A stretch of 54,508 nt of DNA from Desulfobulbus sp. (GTDB lineage: Bacteria; Desulfobacterota; Desulfobulbia; Desulfobulbales; Desulfobulbaceae). The translations under genes were made by a program, and so were the position numbers. Location of the stretch: NCBI RefSeq assembly GCF_030824455.1, contig NZ_JAVBXR010000028.1:1-54508 (forward strand). Direction: 5' to 3'. A model generated the notes under the pieces. It was not told the origin of the DNA. It did no database searches and saw only the letters and a program-made list of their open reading frames with translations. The first letter of the stretch is position 1. Each line of letters opens with the position of its first letter. Below, piece after piece: positions 5,827-14,854 of this stretch.

Positions 5827-8800
5827 ATGCCTAAGGAAACCCTACAAACCCCGGCGGAACCGGATCCCGCCCGCGCCTTCCTCGACCATTGCTGTCTCCT
5901 CGACATTGAGACCAACGAAAACGGCGTGATCTATGCCCTGGGGGCTGTCTGCGGGGAGGCCCATTTTTCCCTGCAACCTGGTCAGCGCATCGGCGCCGCG
6001 CAACTGGCCGGGTTGGACGAATTTGCCCGGAATGCGGATTTTCTTCTTGGGCACAACATCCTGAGCCACGATCTTCCCCGTCTCCGCCTCCAGTTTCCCG
6101 GGCTGGCGCTGCTGGCCAAACCAGCGATCGACACCCTGTATCTCTCGCCGCTGGCCTTTCCGGAAAATCCCTACCACCGGCTGGTGAAAAATTATCAGAT
6201 TGTCCGCGACAGCATCAACGACCCGGTGGAGGACGCCCGTCTGGCGGGCAGGGTGTTTGTCGAGCAGTGGCAGGCCTTTGGCGAACAACTGGCGCGCGGG
6301 TCGGACGCGCCTCTGGCGTACCGGGGCCTGTTTGCCCGTGATCCGCAATGTGCGGGCCTTGCCGCCGCTTTGGGGGCCATGGGCGTGCCCCTGCTGGCGG
6401 GCGACGACCTGATCGAGGTGCTGGTCTGGCTGATCCAGGATGTGGTCTGCAGCGAGGCTTTGCAACGGCTGCGGGACCAATGGAGCGACGGCAAAGCCGG
6501 CGGCGTGGCTCTTGCCTATGTGGCGGCCTGGCTGACCGTGGCCGGCGGCAACTCGGTGTTGCCGCCCTGGGTGCGGCATCATTTTCCGGAGGTGGCGCCC
6601 ACGCTCCATCAGTTGCGCGAACAGCCCTGCGCCAATCCCAGTTGCAGGTATTGCAGCGAGCACCACAATCCCCGCCGTTTCCTCCAGCAGTTTTTCGGGT
6701 TTGACGATTTCCGCCCACAACCAGCAACAGCAGAGGGCGCAAGCCTGCAGGCGGCGATTGTTCAGGCGGCGGCCCGCAACCGTTCGCTGTTTGCCACCCT
6801 GCCCACCGGCGGCGGCAAATCGCTCTGCTACCTGCTGCCCGCCCTGATGCGCTATCAACGGCGCAACGCTCTGACCATCGTGGTTTCACCGCTCCAGGCC
6901 CTGATGAAGGATCAGGTCGACAACTTCAGCCGCCAGACCGGAACCAACATTGCCGCCGCCCTCTACGGCCTGCTGACCCTGCCGGAACGCGGCGAAGTAC
7001 AGGAGCGCATCCGCCTGGGCGACGTCGGGGTGTTGTACGTTTCGCCCGAGCAACTGCGCAACGTTTCTTTTGTCAGCCTGATTGGCCAACGCGAAATCGG
7101 GGCCTGGGTGTTTGACGAGGCCCACTGTCTGTCCAAGTGGGGTCACGATTTCCGGCCTGATTATCTTTACGCCGTTCGGTTTATTCGCGAATTCGCCCAG
7201 AAAGAGCAGACCCGGATTCCGCCGGTGCAGTGCTTCACCGCCACGGCCAAGCGCGACGTCCAGGGCGAAATTGTTGACCTGATCCAGGGCGATCTTGGCC
7301 TGCGGGTCAATCTGTTCGCCGGTGGCCATGAACGGACCAATCTCCATTACGAGGTCTGGCCGGTGGCTCCGCACGAAAAACAGCAGGTCATTCTGGGTTT
7401 GCTGCGCGAGCGGTTTGACGGCAGCGGCTCGGCGGTGATTTACTGCGCCACCCGCAAACACACCGAAAATCTGGCTGATTTTCTCCAATCCGAGGGATTG
7501 GCGGTCGAGGCTTTCCACGCCGGGCTCCAGTCCTCGATCAAAAAGCGGATTCAGGACGAGTTCATCAGCGGCGCGATTCCGATCATCTGCGCCACCAACG
7601 CCTTTGGCATGGGGATTGACAAGGAGGACGTGCGGCTGGTGATCCACGCCGACATCCCCGGTTCGCTGGAAAATTATCTCCAGGAGGCCGGCAGGGCGGG
7701 GCGCGACCGCAAAGAGGCCGAGTGCATCCTCATTTTTACCGAGCAGGACATTGAAGGCCAATTTCGCCTCAGCAGCAGCTCGCGTCTCAGCCAGCGCGAC
7801 ATTGCCCAACTGCTGAGCGGCATTAAAAAGGCGGCCAAGACCCGCAAGCGCGACCAGGTGGTGCTGACCCCCGGCGAGCTGGTGCGGTCCGAGGCCACGA
7901 GCCTTGATCCCGAGGAATTCACCGATCCCGACACCCGGGTGAAAACCGCAGTGGCCTGGCTGGAACGGGCCGGCTTTCTCACCCGCAACGAAAACAACAC
8001 CTTCATCTTCCAGGGGCGGGTGCAGGTGCGCAACCTGGAAGAGGCAATCGAGCGGATGAACGCGCTCAATCTCAGCCAGCGGCAGCAACAACGCTGGTGC
8101 GACGTCCTGTCCGCCCTGATCAACAAACCGCCCAATCAAGGGTTCAGCGCCGACGAACTGGCCATGGCCGGTTCCTTTGCCTCGACCGGCGACGACCCGC
8201 CCCTGGAAACCGAAACCCGGCGGGTGATCCGCACCCTGCACGACATGGCGGAGCAGGGGCTGTTGACCAAAGAAACCACCCTCTCTGCCTTTGTCCGCTC
8301 CAAGGTCAAGGACTCTTCCGACCGGCGCTTGCCGCTCATCTGCGCACTTGAGCGCGATTTCCTCGCCCTGCTGCGGCAGAACGCGCCTGAGGCTGAGCTG
8401 TCCACCGAGCTGCATCTGGACCTGCGGTTGGTGAACCAGCAGCTGATCGACCAGGGGCACGCGGCCAGTAGCCCGGAGGGATTGCGTAAAATCCTCTACG
8501 GTCTGAGCCGCGACGGCAAGGGGTTGGCCGGCCAGAAGGGCAGCCTTTCGATTGCGCCCAAGGGCGGCAACTGCTTCACCCTGGCGCTGCACCGCGATTG
8601 GCCCTCCCTGGAGAAAACCGTGACCATCCGCCAGCAGGCGGCCCATGTGGCGCTCGGCGCTATTCTTGCCGCGGTTGATCCCTCGACGCCGGCCGGCAAC
8701 GCGGTGCTTTCGGCCTTTACCCTGGAGCAGCTGGTGGCGGCGCTCAAGGCCGATCTCCTCCTGTTGCCCAACCTTAAAGATCCACTGGCCGCCGCCGACC

Positions 8801-11028
8801 GGGCGCTGACCTTTCTTCATGAGCAGGGCGTGATCGAACTGCAGCAGGGGCTGGCGGTGTTCAGTCAGGCCATGACCTTGTCGCTGTTGCCTGAAAGCAA
8901 GGGCCGACCCTACCGCGACAAGGATTTTAAGCCCCTGGCCACCCACTACGGCGAGCGCACCTTCCAGATCCATGTGATGAACGAGTATGCCCTGCGCGCC
9001 CTGGAAAAGATCAGCCAGGCCATGCACCTGGTGCGCTCCTATTTCAACGACGACAAGGAAGATTTTGTTCGCCGCTTTTTCCCGGGCCGGGAAAAGATGT
9101 TGGAACGGTCGACCAGCGAGCAGTCCTTTCAACGCATTGTCAAGGATCTGCGCAACAGCGAGCAGGAACGGATCGTCACCGCGCGAGTCGACGCCAACCT
9201 GCTGGTGCTGGCCGGGCCGGGCTCGGGCAAAACCAGGGTGGTGGCGCACCGTATTGCCTGGCTGCTGCGGGTGCAGCGGGTGCGGCCCACCGGCATTCTG
9301 GCGCTCTGCTTCAATCGCGGCGCCGTGTTCAACCTCCGCCAGCGGCTGCGCGATCTGGTGGGCAACGACATCGCCGGGGTGACCACGCTCACCTTCCACG
9401 GTTTGGCCCTGCGGCTCACCGGCCGTTCTCTGGCGCTGAACAACGGGGCCAAAGAATCCTTTGACGTTGAACAAATCATTCCCGAGGCCATTGCCCTGCT
9501 CAAAGGCGAGCGCGAGATGATCGGTTTTGCCGCCGACGAGGCCTGCGAAACGCTCCTGGCCCGCTACAGCCACATCCTGGTGGACGAGTACCAGGACATC
9601 GACAGCGACCAGTACCAACTGATCTCCCTGCTGGCCGGACGCACCCGCCAGGAAAAAGAGGCCAAGCTCTCGATCCTGGCGGTGGGCGACGACGACCAGA
9701 ACATTTACCGCTTTCGCGGCGCCAACGTTGATTTCATCCGCCGTTTTCACCGCGACTATGAGGCCGAGATCCATTACCTAGTTGAGAACTACCGCTCCTC
9801 CGCTCAGATCATTGCCGCCGCCAATCAGTTAATTGGCCACAACCGCGACCGGATGAAAACCGAGCACCCGATCCGGATCAACCGGGCGCGCGCCAGCCTG
9901 CCTGCGGGCGGCAACTGGCAGATCCTTGATCCCCTGGCCCAGGGGCGGGTGCAGGTGCTGGAGGTGGACGACGAGCGCTGCCAGGCGGCTGCGCTGGTCG
10001 AGGAATTGCAGCGGCTGCAGCGGTTGGGCGAACAGTGGGATCTGAACCGTTGCGCCGTGCTTGCCCGCCACTGGAGCGAACTGGACGCGATCCGTTCGGC
10101 CTGCGAAGCCGCCGACGTCCGAGTTTGTCTCCACTGGGGACGAAGCAGTTTTTCCGGATTGCACCGCATCCGCGAATGCGTCCGCCTGCTGGACGATCTG
10201 AGCCGGCAACGCGGCGGCCTGCTCGACGGCCCCGGCCTGCTGGCCCTGCTGCCCGAAGACGCGGCAACAGACAATCTGTGGCAGGCCAATCTGCGCCGTC
10301 TGATTGCCGAGTGGATCGAGGAGACCGGCGGCCTGGCGCAACCGGTGCGGCAGATTGAGGAGCATCTTTACGAGTCGCTTGCAGAGCAGAAACGGGCGCG
10401 CAGTCTGGGCGACGGCCTGCTGCTGACCACAGCGCATTCGGCCAAGGGGCTGGAATTTGATCATGTGTTTGTGCTTGCCGGATGGTCAGGCGCGAGCGCG
10501 GAGAGCGAGGCGGAAGAGGAGCGGCGGCTGTATTACGTGGCCCTTTCGAGGGCCAGGGAAACCGCGCAGGTGTTTCGAATCAAAGGGCAGGCCTATGAAC
10601 ATGCGGACCTGCTGATCGGCAACCACTGCATCCGGCGCGAACCGGTTGCAGCCGCAGGCTCGGTGGATTTCTGCCATTACGACCTGCTGGGCAACAAGGA
10701 GCTGGACATCGATTTTGCCGGCAGATTGCCCCCGCGGCATCCCCAACGGCTGGCTCTGGAGCGGGCGCGGCCCGGCGATGCGGTGGATCTGGTCGAGGAG
10801 GGCGGACAGATTGTTCTGGTCAATCAGGGCGTCAAGATAGGCCGCCTTGCCAAGCAGGCCGCGCCTTGCTGGCGGCGGCGGTTGCCGCTAATCGTTGCGG
10901 CGCGGATCGTGGCCGTGTTCCGCCGTTCCCGCGCCAACGTCGAAGAACCCCAATATCTCGCGCTCTGCCAGGGCGAGTGGTGGGAGACGCCGCTGATTGA
11001 GGTGCGCTGGCGGCGTGATGCGGTCTAA
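5827..11028 (+). CDS. Exonuclease-like / RecQ / UvrD triple-domain DNA helicase
   Basis: A 1733-residue protein (numbered from the second of two adjacent ATGs, 5827) that joins three enzymes. Residues about 20-150 resemble a DEDD 3'-5' exonuclease: LDIET (Asp26, Glu28), GHNILSHD (Asp82), DPVEDARL (Asp136). The His or Tyr normally four to five residues before the last Asp is Asn131/Asp132, so activity is doubtful. Residues about 300-700 are a RecQ-type SF2 helicase: TGGGKS (Lys331), DEAH (430-433), CFTATAK, QEAGRAGRD (from 619). Residues about 1115-1600 are a UvrD/Rep SF1 helicase: AGPGSGKT (Lys1135), DEYQD (1253-1257), GDDDQNIYRFRGA, TTAHSAKGLEF, YYVALSRAR (1569). About 130 C-terminal residues follow, unassigned. 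It stands alone between non-coding gaps and is probably a genome-maintenance or defence enzyme. Confidence 0.9.
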   Translation: MPKETLQTPAEPDPARAFLDHCCLLDIETNENGVIYALGAVCGEAHFSLQPGQRIGAAQLAGLDEFARNADFLLGHNILSHDLPRLRLQFPGLALLAKPAIDTLYLSPLAFPENPYHRLVKNYQIVRDSINDPVEDARLAGRVFVEQWQAFGEQLARGSDAPLAYRGLFARDPQCAGLAAALGAMGVPLLAGDDLIEVLVWLIQDVVCSEALQRLRDQWSDGKAGGVALAYVAAWLTVAGGNSVLPPWVRHHFPEVAPTLHQLREQPCANPSCRYCSEHHNPRRFLQQFFGFDDFRPQPATAEGASLQAAIVQAAARNRSLFATLPTGGGKSLCYLLPALMRYQRRNALTIVVSPLQALMKDQVDNFSRQTGTNIAAALYGLLTLPERGEVQERIRLGDVGVLYVSPEQLRNVSFVSLIGQREIGAWVFDEAHCLSKWGHDFRPDYLYAVRFIREFAQKEQTRIPPVQCFTATAKRDVQGEIVDLIQGDLGLRVNLFAGGHERTNLHYEVWPVAPHEKQQVILGLLRERFDGSGSAVIYCATRKHTENLADFLQSEGLAVEAFHAGLQSSIKKRIQDEFISGAIPIICATNAFGMGIDKEDVRLVIHADIPGSLENYLQEAGRAGRDRKEAECILIFTEQDIEGQFRLSSSSRLSQRDIAQLLSGIKKAAKTRKRDQVVLTPGELVRSEATSLDPEEFTDPDTRVKTAVAWLERAGFLTRNENNTFIFQGRVQVRNLEEAIERMNALNLSQRQQQRWCDVLSALINKPPNQGFSADELAMAGSFASTGDDPPLETETRRVIRTLHDMAEQGLLTKETTLSAFVRSKVKDSSDRRLPLICALERDFLALLRQNAPEAELSTELHLDLRLVNQQLIDQGHAASSPEGLRKILYGLSRDGKGLAGQKGSLSIAPKGGNCFTLALHRDWPSLEKTVTIRQQAAHVALGAILAAVDPSTPAGNAVLSAFTLEQLVAALKADLLLLPNLKDPLAAADRALTFLHEQGVIELQQGLAVFSQAMTLSLLPESKGRPYRDKDFKPLATHYGERTFQIHVMNEYALRALEKISQAMHLVRSYFNDDKEDFVRRFFPGREKMLERSTSEQSFQRIVKDLRNSEQERIVTARVDANLLVLAGPGSGKTRVVAHRIAWLLRVQRVRPTGILALCFNRGAVFNLRQRLRDLVGNDIAGVTTLTFHGLALRLTGRSLALNNGAKESFDVEQIIPEAIALLKGEREMIGFAADEACETLLARYSHILVDEYQDIDSDQYQLISLLAGRTRQEKEAKLSILAVGDDDQNIYRFRGANVDFIRRFHRDYEAEIHYLVENYRSSAQIIAAANQLIGHNRDRMKTEHPIRINRARASLPAGGNWQILDPLAQGRVQVLEVDDERCQAAALVEELQRLQRLGEQWDLNRCAVLARHWSELDAIRSACEAADVRVCLHWGRSSFSGLHRIRECVRLLDDLSRQRGGLLDGPGLLALLPEDAATDNLWQANLRRLIAEWIEETGGLAQPVRQIEEHLYESLAEQKRARSLGDGLLLTTAHSAKGLEFDHVFVLAGWSGASAESEAEEERRLYYVALSRARETAQVFRIKGQAYEHADLLIGNHCIRREPVAAAGSVDFCHYDLLGNKELDIDFAGRLPPRHPQRLALERARPGDAVDLVEEGGQIVLVNQGVKIGRLAKQAAPCWRRRLPLIVAARIVAVFRRSRANVEEPQYLALCQGEWWETPLIEVRWRRDAV

Positions 11029-11046
11029 GCGGCCTAAGCGGTCTAA
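11020..11046 (+). repeat. Three 9-bp tandem units with in-frame stops
   Basis: The helicase gene ends in GCGGTCTAA GCGGCCTAA GCGGTCTAA. Each unit keeps the reading frame and supplies another TAA, giving three stops in 27 bases. The repeat length is a multiple of three, consistent with slippage duplication of the natural stop. Confidence 0.7.
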
Positions 11047-11159
11047 GCGACCCGAAGCAACACACGCCAAGAAGATTTGTGGCCCTGGGAGAGTAGAATA
11101 TTATTACTTTAATTTCATCATGTTGTGCTGGTAACTTGTAAATTATTTATTCCTATTAT

Positions 11160-11332
11160 TTGACAATTATAGTTTCAGGTTTAACGTCTTCGGAAAGCAA
11201 GGAATCAAGGCAGGCGCGACCGCGACCGGTCCCTCCGCTTCCCCATCCGGTCCTTGATTCGTTGCCCCTATCCGAGGGCCTTTGCGCTGTGCGGCCCTCG
11301 GCGTCATTCAAACCCATTGGAAGAGGTACGCC
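11160..11332 (+). promoter_or_regulatory. Candidate promoter and structured leader of superoxide dismutase
   Basis: A perfect -35 hexamer TTGACA lies at 11160-11165 with only a weak -10 (TAACGT at 11182). Downstream are two inverted repeats. GCAAGGAATCAAGG (11197-11210) pairs with CCTTGATTCGTTGC (11252-11265) with one mismatch. CGAGGGCC (11273-11280) pairs perfectly with GGCCCTCG (11293-11300). The ribosome site GAAGAGG and the ATG follow at 11321-11335. The hairpins could fold in the mRNA leader or be protein-binding sites. Bases 11047-11159 are AT-rich and hold no gene I can support. Confidence 0.4.
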
Positions 11333-11938
11333 ATGGAACATATGCTTCCCAATCTCCCTTACGTTTTCGACGCCCTGGAACCCTTCATTGATGCCCGCAC
11401 CATGGAGATCCATCACGGAAAACACCATCAAGCTTACGTCGCCAACCTCAACGCGGCGCTCAAGGATCAACCCTCCCTGAGCGCCATGAGCGTGGACAAG
11501 CTGCTGCGCAACTTGAACGAGGTCCCGGAATCCATCCGCACCGCAGTGCGCAATCACGGCGGCGGTCATCTCAACCACAGCTTTTTCTGGCCCACCCTGA
11601 AGAAAGACGTGGCCGCCAAGGGGCCGGCGATTGACGCCATCGTCAAGAAATTCGGCAGTTTCGAAGCCTTCAGGGAGCAGTTTTCAACCACTGCGGTCAA
11701 GCTTTTTGGCAGCGGCTGGGCCTGGCTGGTGGTCGACAACGGCGAGCTGGCCCTTGTTGCCGCCCCCAATCAGGACAACCCAATCATGACCGGCAAGATC
11801 CCGGTGCTGGGCATTGACGTCTGGGAGCACGCCTACTACCTGCTCTACCAAAACCGACGGCCCGACTATGTCTCGGCGTTTTTCAATGTGATCAACTGGG
11901 AGAAGATCAACGAGCACTATCTTGCCGCCGTCAGCTGA
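11333..11938 (+). CDS. sodA: Superoxide dismutase, Mn/Fe family (Mn-type residues)
   Basis: A 201-residue cytosolic superoxide dismutase that converts superoxide to oxygen and hydrogen peroxide. The metal ligands are His27 (in MEIHHGKHH), His82 (in GGGHLNHSFFWP), Asp162 and His166 (in DVWEHAYY). The outer-sphere glutamine sits in the C-terminal domain (Gln147 of PNQDNP) rather than the N-terminal one, which is the pattern of manganese enzymes. No signal peptide is present. The start follows GAAGAGG by seven bases; an earlier in-frame ATG at 11282 falls inside the leader hairpin and adds no conserved sequence. It is a single-gene unit with its own terminator. Metal preference is inferred, and cambialistic enzymes exist. 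Confidence 0.93.
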   Translation: MEHMLPNLPYVFDALEPFIDARTMEIHHGKHHQAYVANLNAALKDQPSLSAMSVDKLLRNLNEVPESIRTAVRNHGGGHLNHSFFWPTLKKDVAAKGPAIDAIVKKFGSFEAFREQFSTTAVKLFGSGWAWLVVDNGELALVAAPNQDNPIMTGKIPVLGIDVWEHAYYLLYQNRRPDYVSAFFNVINWEKINEHYLAAVS

Positions 11939-11969
11939 CGGTTGTTCTCAACCAACCTCCAGATCCCCG

Positions 11970-12008
11970 GCCCCTGCTCTTTCCTTGCGAAAGGGCAGGG
12001 GCTTTTTT
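11970..12008 (+). terminator. Rho-independent terminator after sodA
   Basis: GCCCCTGCTCTTTC (11970) pairs with GAAAGGGCAGGGGC (ending 12002) with one mismatch and a short loop, followed directly by TTTTTT (12003-12008). It lies 32 bases after the sodA stop. Confidence 0.88.
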
Positions 12009-12196
12009 GTGGATTGGTCGCTTCCTACTTGCGGATGGCGCCCAGCAAAAGCGTAGAATATACCGCAAAACTGAAAGCCATTTGGAATATTGCTGCAAAA
12101 ACGCTAAAATTGACCCCAAAGCGATCCATTGACGGATCGAACAAGGTTTTGCGCCAACGTCGGGTTTCCCTCTCTCTTTCGAGGTCTCGCAGTCTG

Positions 12197-14611
12197 ATGC
12201 AGCAGCGTTCCTGGCTCCTCTTCTTCCTTTGCCTCCTCACTGGCCTTGTTCCGCCAACCCTCCGGGCCGACAACCGGCTGGAAACCGTGGCCCTGCAGCT
12301 CAATTGGACCCATGCGTTTCAGTTTGCCGGCTATTATGCCGCCCTGGAAAAAGGGTTTTATCGAGAGGCCGGTCTGAACGTGCTCCTGTACGAGGGGTAT
12401 CCCGGAATTGAACCTGCAACCGTGGTTCTGCGCGGCGAGGCCCAGTACGGCGTCGGCTCCACCGGCCTGATGTTTCTGCGCAACCAGGGGCAACCGGTGG
12501 TTGTGCTCGGCGTTGTTTTTCAGCATTCGCCCCGAGTCATTCTGGCCCGAAAAACCGGGGAAGCGCAAGGCATCCACGATCTCATCGGGAAACGCCTGAT
12601 GCTTGAGCCGCAGATCGACGAACTGACAGCCTATCTCAACAAAGAGGGGCTCAAGGGCAAAGTGACCCTGGTTGAGCACAGCCTCGACCTCCGCCTGTTG
12701 CTCGACGGCACGGTCGACGCCATGGCCGCCTTTCTCTACGACCAACCGCGCCAGTTGGACGATTTGGGCTTTGCCTACGACCTGTTCAGTCCCCTCTCCG
12801 TGGGCATCGATTTTTACGGCGACAATCTTTTCACCATCGAGGCGGAGATCAACAAACATCCCCGTCGCGCCGAGGCCTTTCGCGCCGCCAGCATGCGCGG
12901 CTGGCAATACGCCATGGATCATCCCGAAGAGATTGTCAATCTCATCCTGGCCAAATACCCCTCCAAGCAAAACCGCGACGCGCTCCTTCACGAAGCCCGT
13001 CACATGATGGCCCTGATGCAGCTGGATGTGATTGAGGCAGGTTACATGAACCCCAGCCGCTGGCGGCACATCCTCGACATCTATGCTGAACTGGGCATGC
13101 TGCCCAAGGATTTTGATCTGGACGGGTTTCTTTATCAACCCGCCACGCCGGTGCAGTACAGACTGCTGATCAAGTGGGGCGCCGGCGGTGTACTGGTGTT
13201 GAGCTTGGCTGGATGGTTGATTGTCCGCTTTTCGCGGATTGCCCGTCAGGCAAGGGAAAGTGAGGAGCGGCACCGACTGCTGGCCGACCATGCCACCGAT
13301 GTGATCTGGGTGGCGGATATTCACGGTCGATACACCTACATCAGTCCCTCGGTGGAAAAGCTGTGCGGCTTCACGCCAGAGGAAGCGATGCGACTGACCC
13401 GTGATGAGGAGTTTACCGCGCAGTCGGCGCTGATCGTTAAGCAGGAGATAGAGAAACTATTGACGGCGGCGCGAGCCAACCAGGAGTTGCCGCTGTATCG
13501 CGGCGAGTTGGAAATCTGTTGCAAAAACGGCGGAACGGTCTGGATCGAGGCCAGTTCTGCGCCGCTACTCGATGCGGATAGAAAATTCATCGGCATCGTC
13601 GGCGTGACCCGCGACATCAGCGAACGCATGCGGATGGAAGAAGAACTGCGGAAACTGGCGACCACCGATCCGTTGACCGGGGCTCACAACCGCCGTTTTT
13701 TGTATGATCGGGCCGCGCAGGAACTGGAGCGAGGTCGCCGCTTCAACGAACCCTTGAGTTTTCTTCTTTTGGACATTGACTGGTTTAAGCGCATTAACGA
13801 CGTCTACGGTCACGACGTTGGCGATGAGGTGCTCAAGGCCATGAGCGCGGCCTGCATGGGGATGGTGCGCTCCATCGATCTGTTTTGTCGCCTCGGCGGC
13901 GAGGAATTCGGCATTTTGCTGGTCAACACAACCCAGCAGGGCGGGCGCGCCTTTGCCGAACGACTGCGCGGTTACCTGGCCACCCTACGCATCGATTCCC
14001 AAACCGGGCCGGTCCAGTTTACGGTCAGCATCGGTTTGTCCGAGACCGGTAAAAAGGAATGTTCGGTGCAGGATTTGATCAAACAGGCGGATCTGGCCCT
14101 TTACATAGCCAAGGCCAACGGTCGCAACCGGGTGGAAACAGCCAACGCCTGCCGCTTTCCGCAGGACGCCGACACCCAGGTTGGCCAGCTTCTGGGGCTG
14201 ATCTGGGACGATTTGATGTGCTGCGGCCAAACCACCATCGACACCCAGCACCGGCGTCTCTTTGCCCTGGCCAACACCTTGCTTGACGCCGAATGGGACG
14301 TGAACGGTCAACCACCCGACACCGCCCCGGTGCAGGCCTTCCTGGACGAGGCGGCAGCCCATTTCCGCGATGAGGAGGCCTTGCTGCGGGCCGCCGGTTA
14401 TGCCGAGGTTGAGCAGCACGCCGGCATGCATCGGGCTTTGCTCACCCAGGCGAACGACCTGCTTGCGCAGTTCAAGGCCCGAAGCCTCCCGCCTGGCGCT
14501 CTGTTTCGCTTCATCGTGCAGGATCTGATGCACGATCACATGTTGTGCGACGACGCCAAATTTTACCCCTTGTTTGCTGAAACCGACAGCGCCAAGCAGC
14601 AGGAGCGCTGA
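12197..14611 (+). CDS. NMT1/THI5-type sensor with PAS, GGDEF and hemerythrin domains
   Basis: An 804-residue membrane diguanylate cyclase. Residues 1-25 are a signal segment. About 30-290 is a periplasmic NMT1/THI5-like solute-binding domain (LQLNWTHAFQFAGYYAALEKG). A membrane helix is near 327-345, a PAS domain about 356-475, and a GGDEF domain about 485-645 with an intact active site GGEEF (567-571) and an inhibitory RxxD site (Arg558-Asp561). Residues about 675-800 form a hemerythrin domain with DTQHRRLF (His685), HFRDEE, HAGMH and HDHMLCDD supplying the di-iron ligands. It should make cyclic di-GMP in response to a periplasmic ligand, tuned by oxygen or iron redox state. The ATG at 12197 is chosen because the signal peptide begins there; the longer frame runs back into the sodA terminator. 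Confidence 0.88.
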   Translation: MQQRSWLLFFLCLLTGLVPPTLRADNRLETVALQLNWTHAFQFAGYYAALEKGFYREAGLNVLLYEGYPGIEPATVVLRGEAQYGVGSTGLMFLRNQGQPVVVLGVVFQHSPRVILARKTGEAQGIHDLIGKRLMLEPQIDELTAYLNKEGLKGKVTLVEHSLDLRLLLDGTVDAMAAFLYDQPRQLDDLGFAYDLFSPLSVGIDFYGDNLFTIEAEINKHPRRAEAFRAASMRGWQYAMDHPEEIVNLILAKYPSKQNRDALLHEARHMMALMQLDVIEAGYMNPSRWRHILDIYAELGMLPKDFDLDGFLYQPATPVQYRLLIKWGAGGVLVLSLAGWLIVRFSRIARQARESEERHRLLADHATDVIWVADIHGRYTYISPSVEKLCGFTPEEAMRLTRDEEFTAQSALIVKQEIEKLLTAARANQELPLYRGELEICCKNGGTVWIEASSAPLLDADRKFIGIVGVTRDISERMRMEEELRKLATTDPLTGAHNRRFLYDRAAQELERGRRFNEPLSFLLLDIDWFKRINDVYGHDVGDEVLKAMSAACMGMVRSIDLFCRLGGEEFGILLVNTTQQGGRAFAERLRGYLATLRIDSQTGPVQFTVSIGLSETGKKECSVQDLIKQADLALYIAKANGRNRVETANACRFPQDADTQVGQLLGLIWDDLMCCGQTTIDTQHRRLFALANTLLDAEWDVNGQPPDTAPVQAFLDEAAAHFRDEEALLRAAGYAEVEQHAGMHRALLTQANDLLAQFKARSLPPGALFRFIVQDLMHDHMLCDDAKFYPLFAETDSAKQQER

Positions 14612-14854
14612 GCGGAGGTCCTTTCATCGCTCAATCGAACTCGAAATCCGCCGTTTCTACATCAAGCGAAGCATGATGGTCACGGCAAAACCTCGTCGCC
14701 GAAAGTGTGTCATATAAAGGCGAGATCTCTCCCTTACGGTGCTCGTCGAGATGACGAACAGCCGCGCCTCCTTGCTGCGGTCTGATGCCGCCGCAAGGAG
14801 CATCCGGTTTCCGTTGCTTTTCGTCCTGAGGTTGCAACCGGCTGAGCGCATTGT

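Noticed and set aside
6886..9774. A 962-codon open frame antisense to the giant helicase
   Set aside because: It mirrors a GC-rich coding strand, has low-complexity composition rich in Gly, Gln and Val, and matches no family; the plus-strand helicase motifs are decisive.
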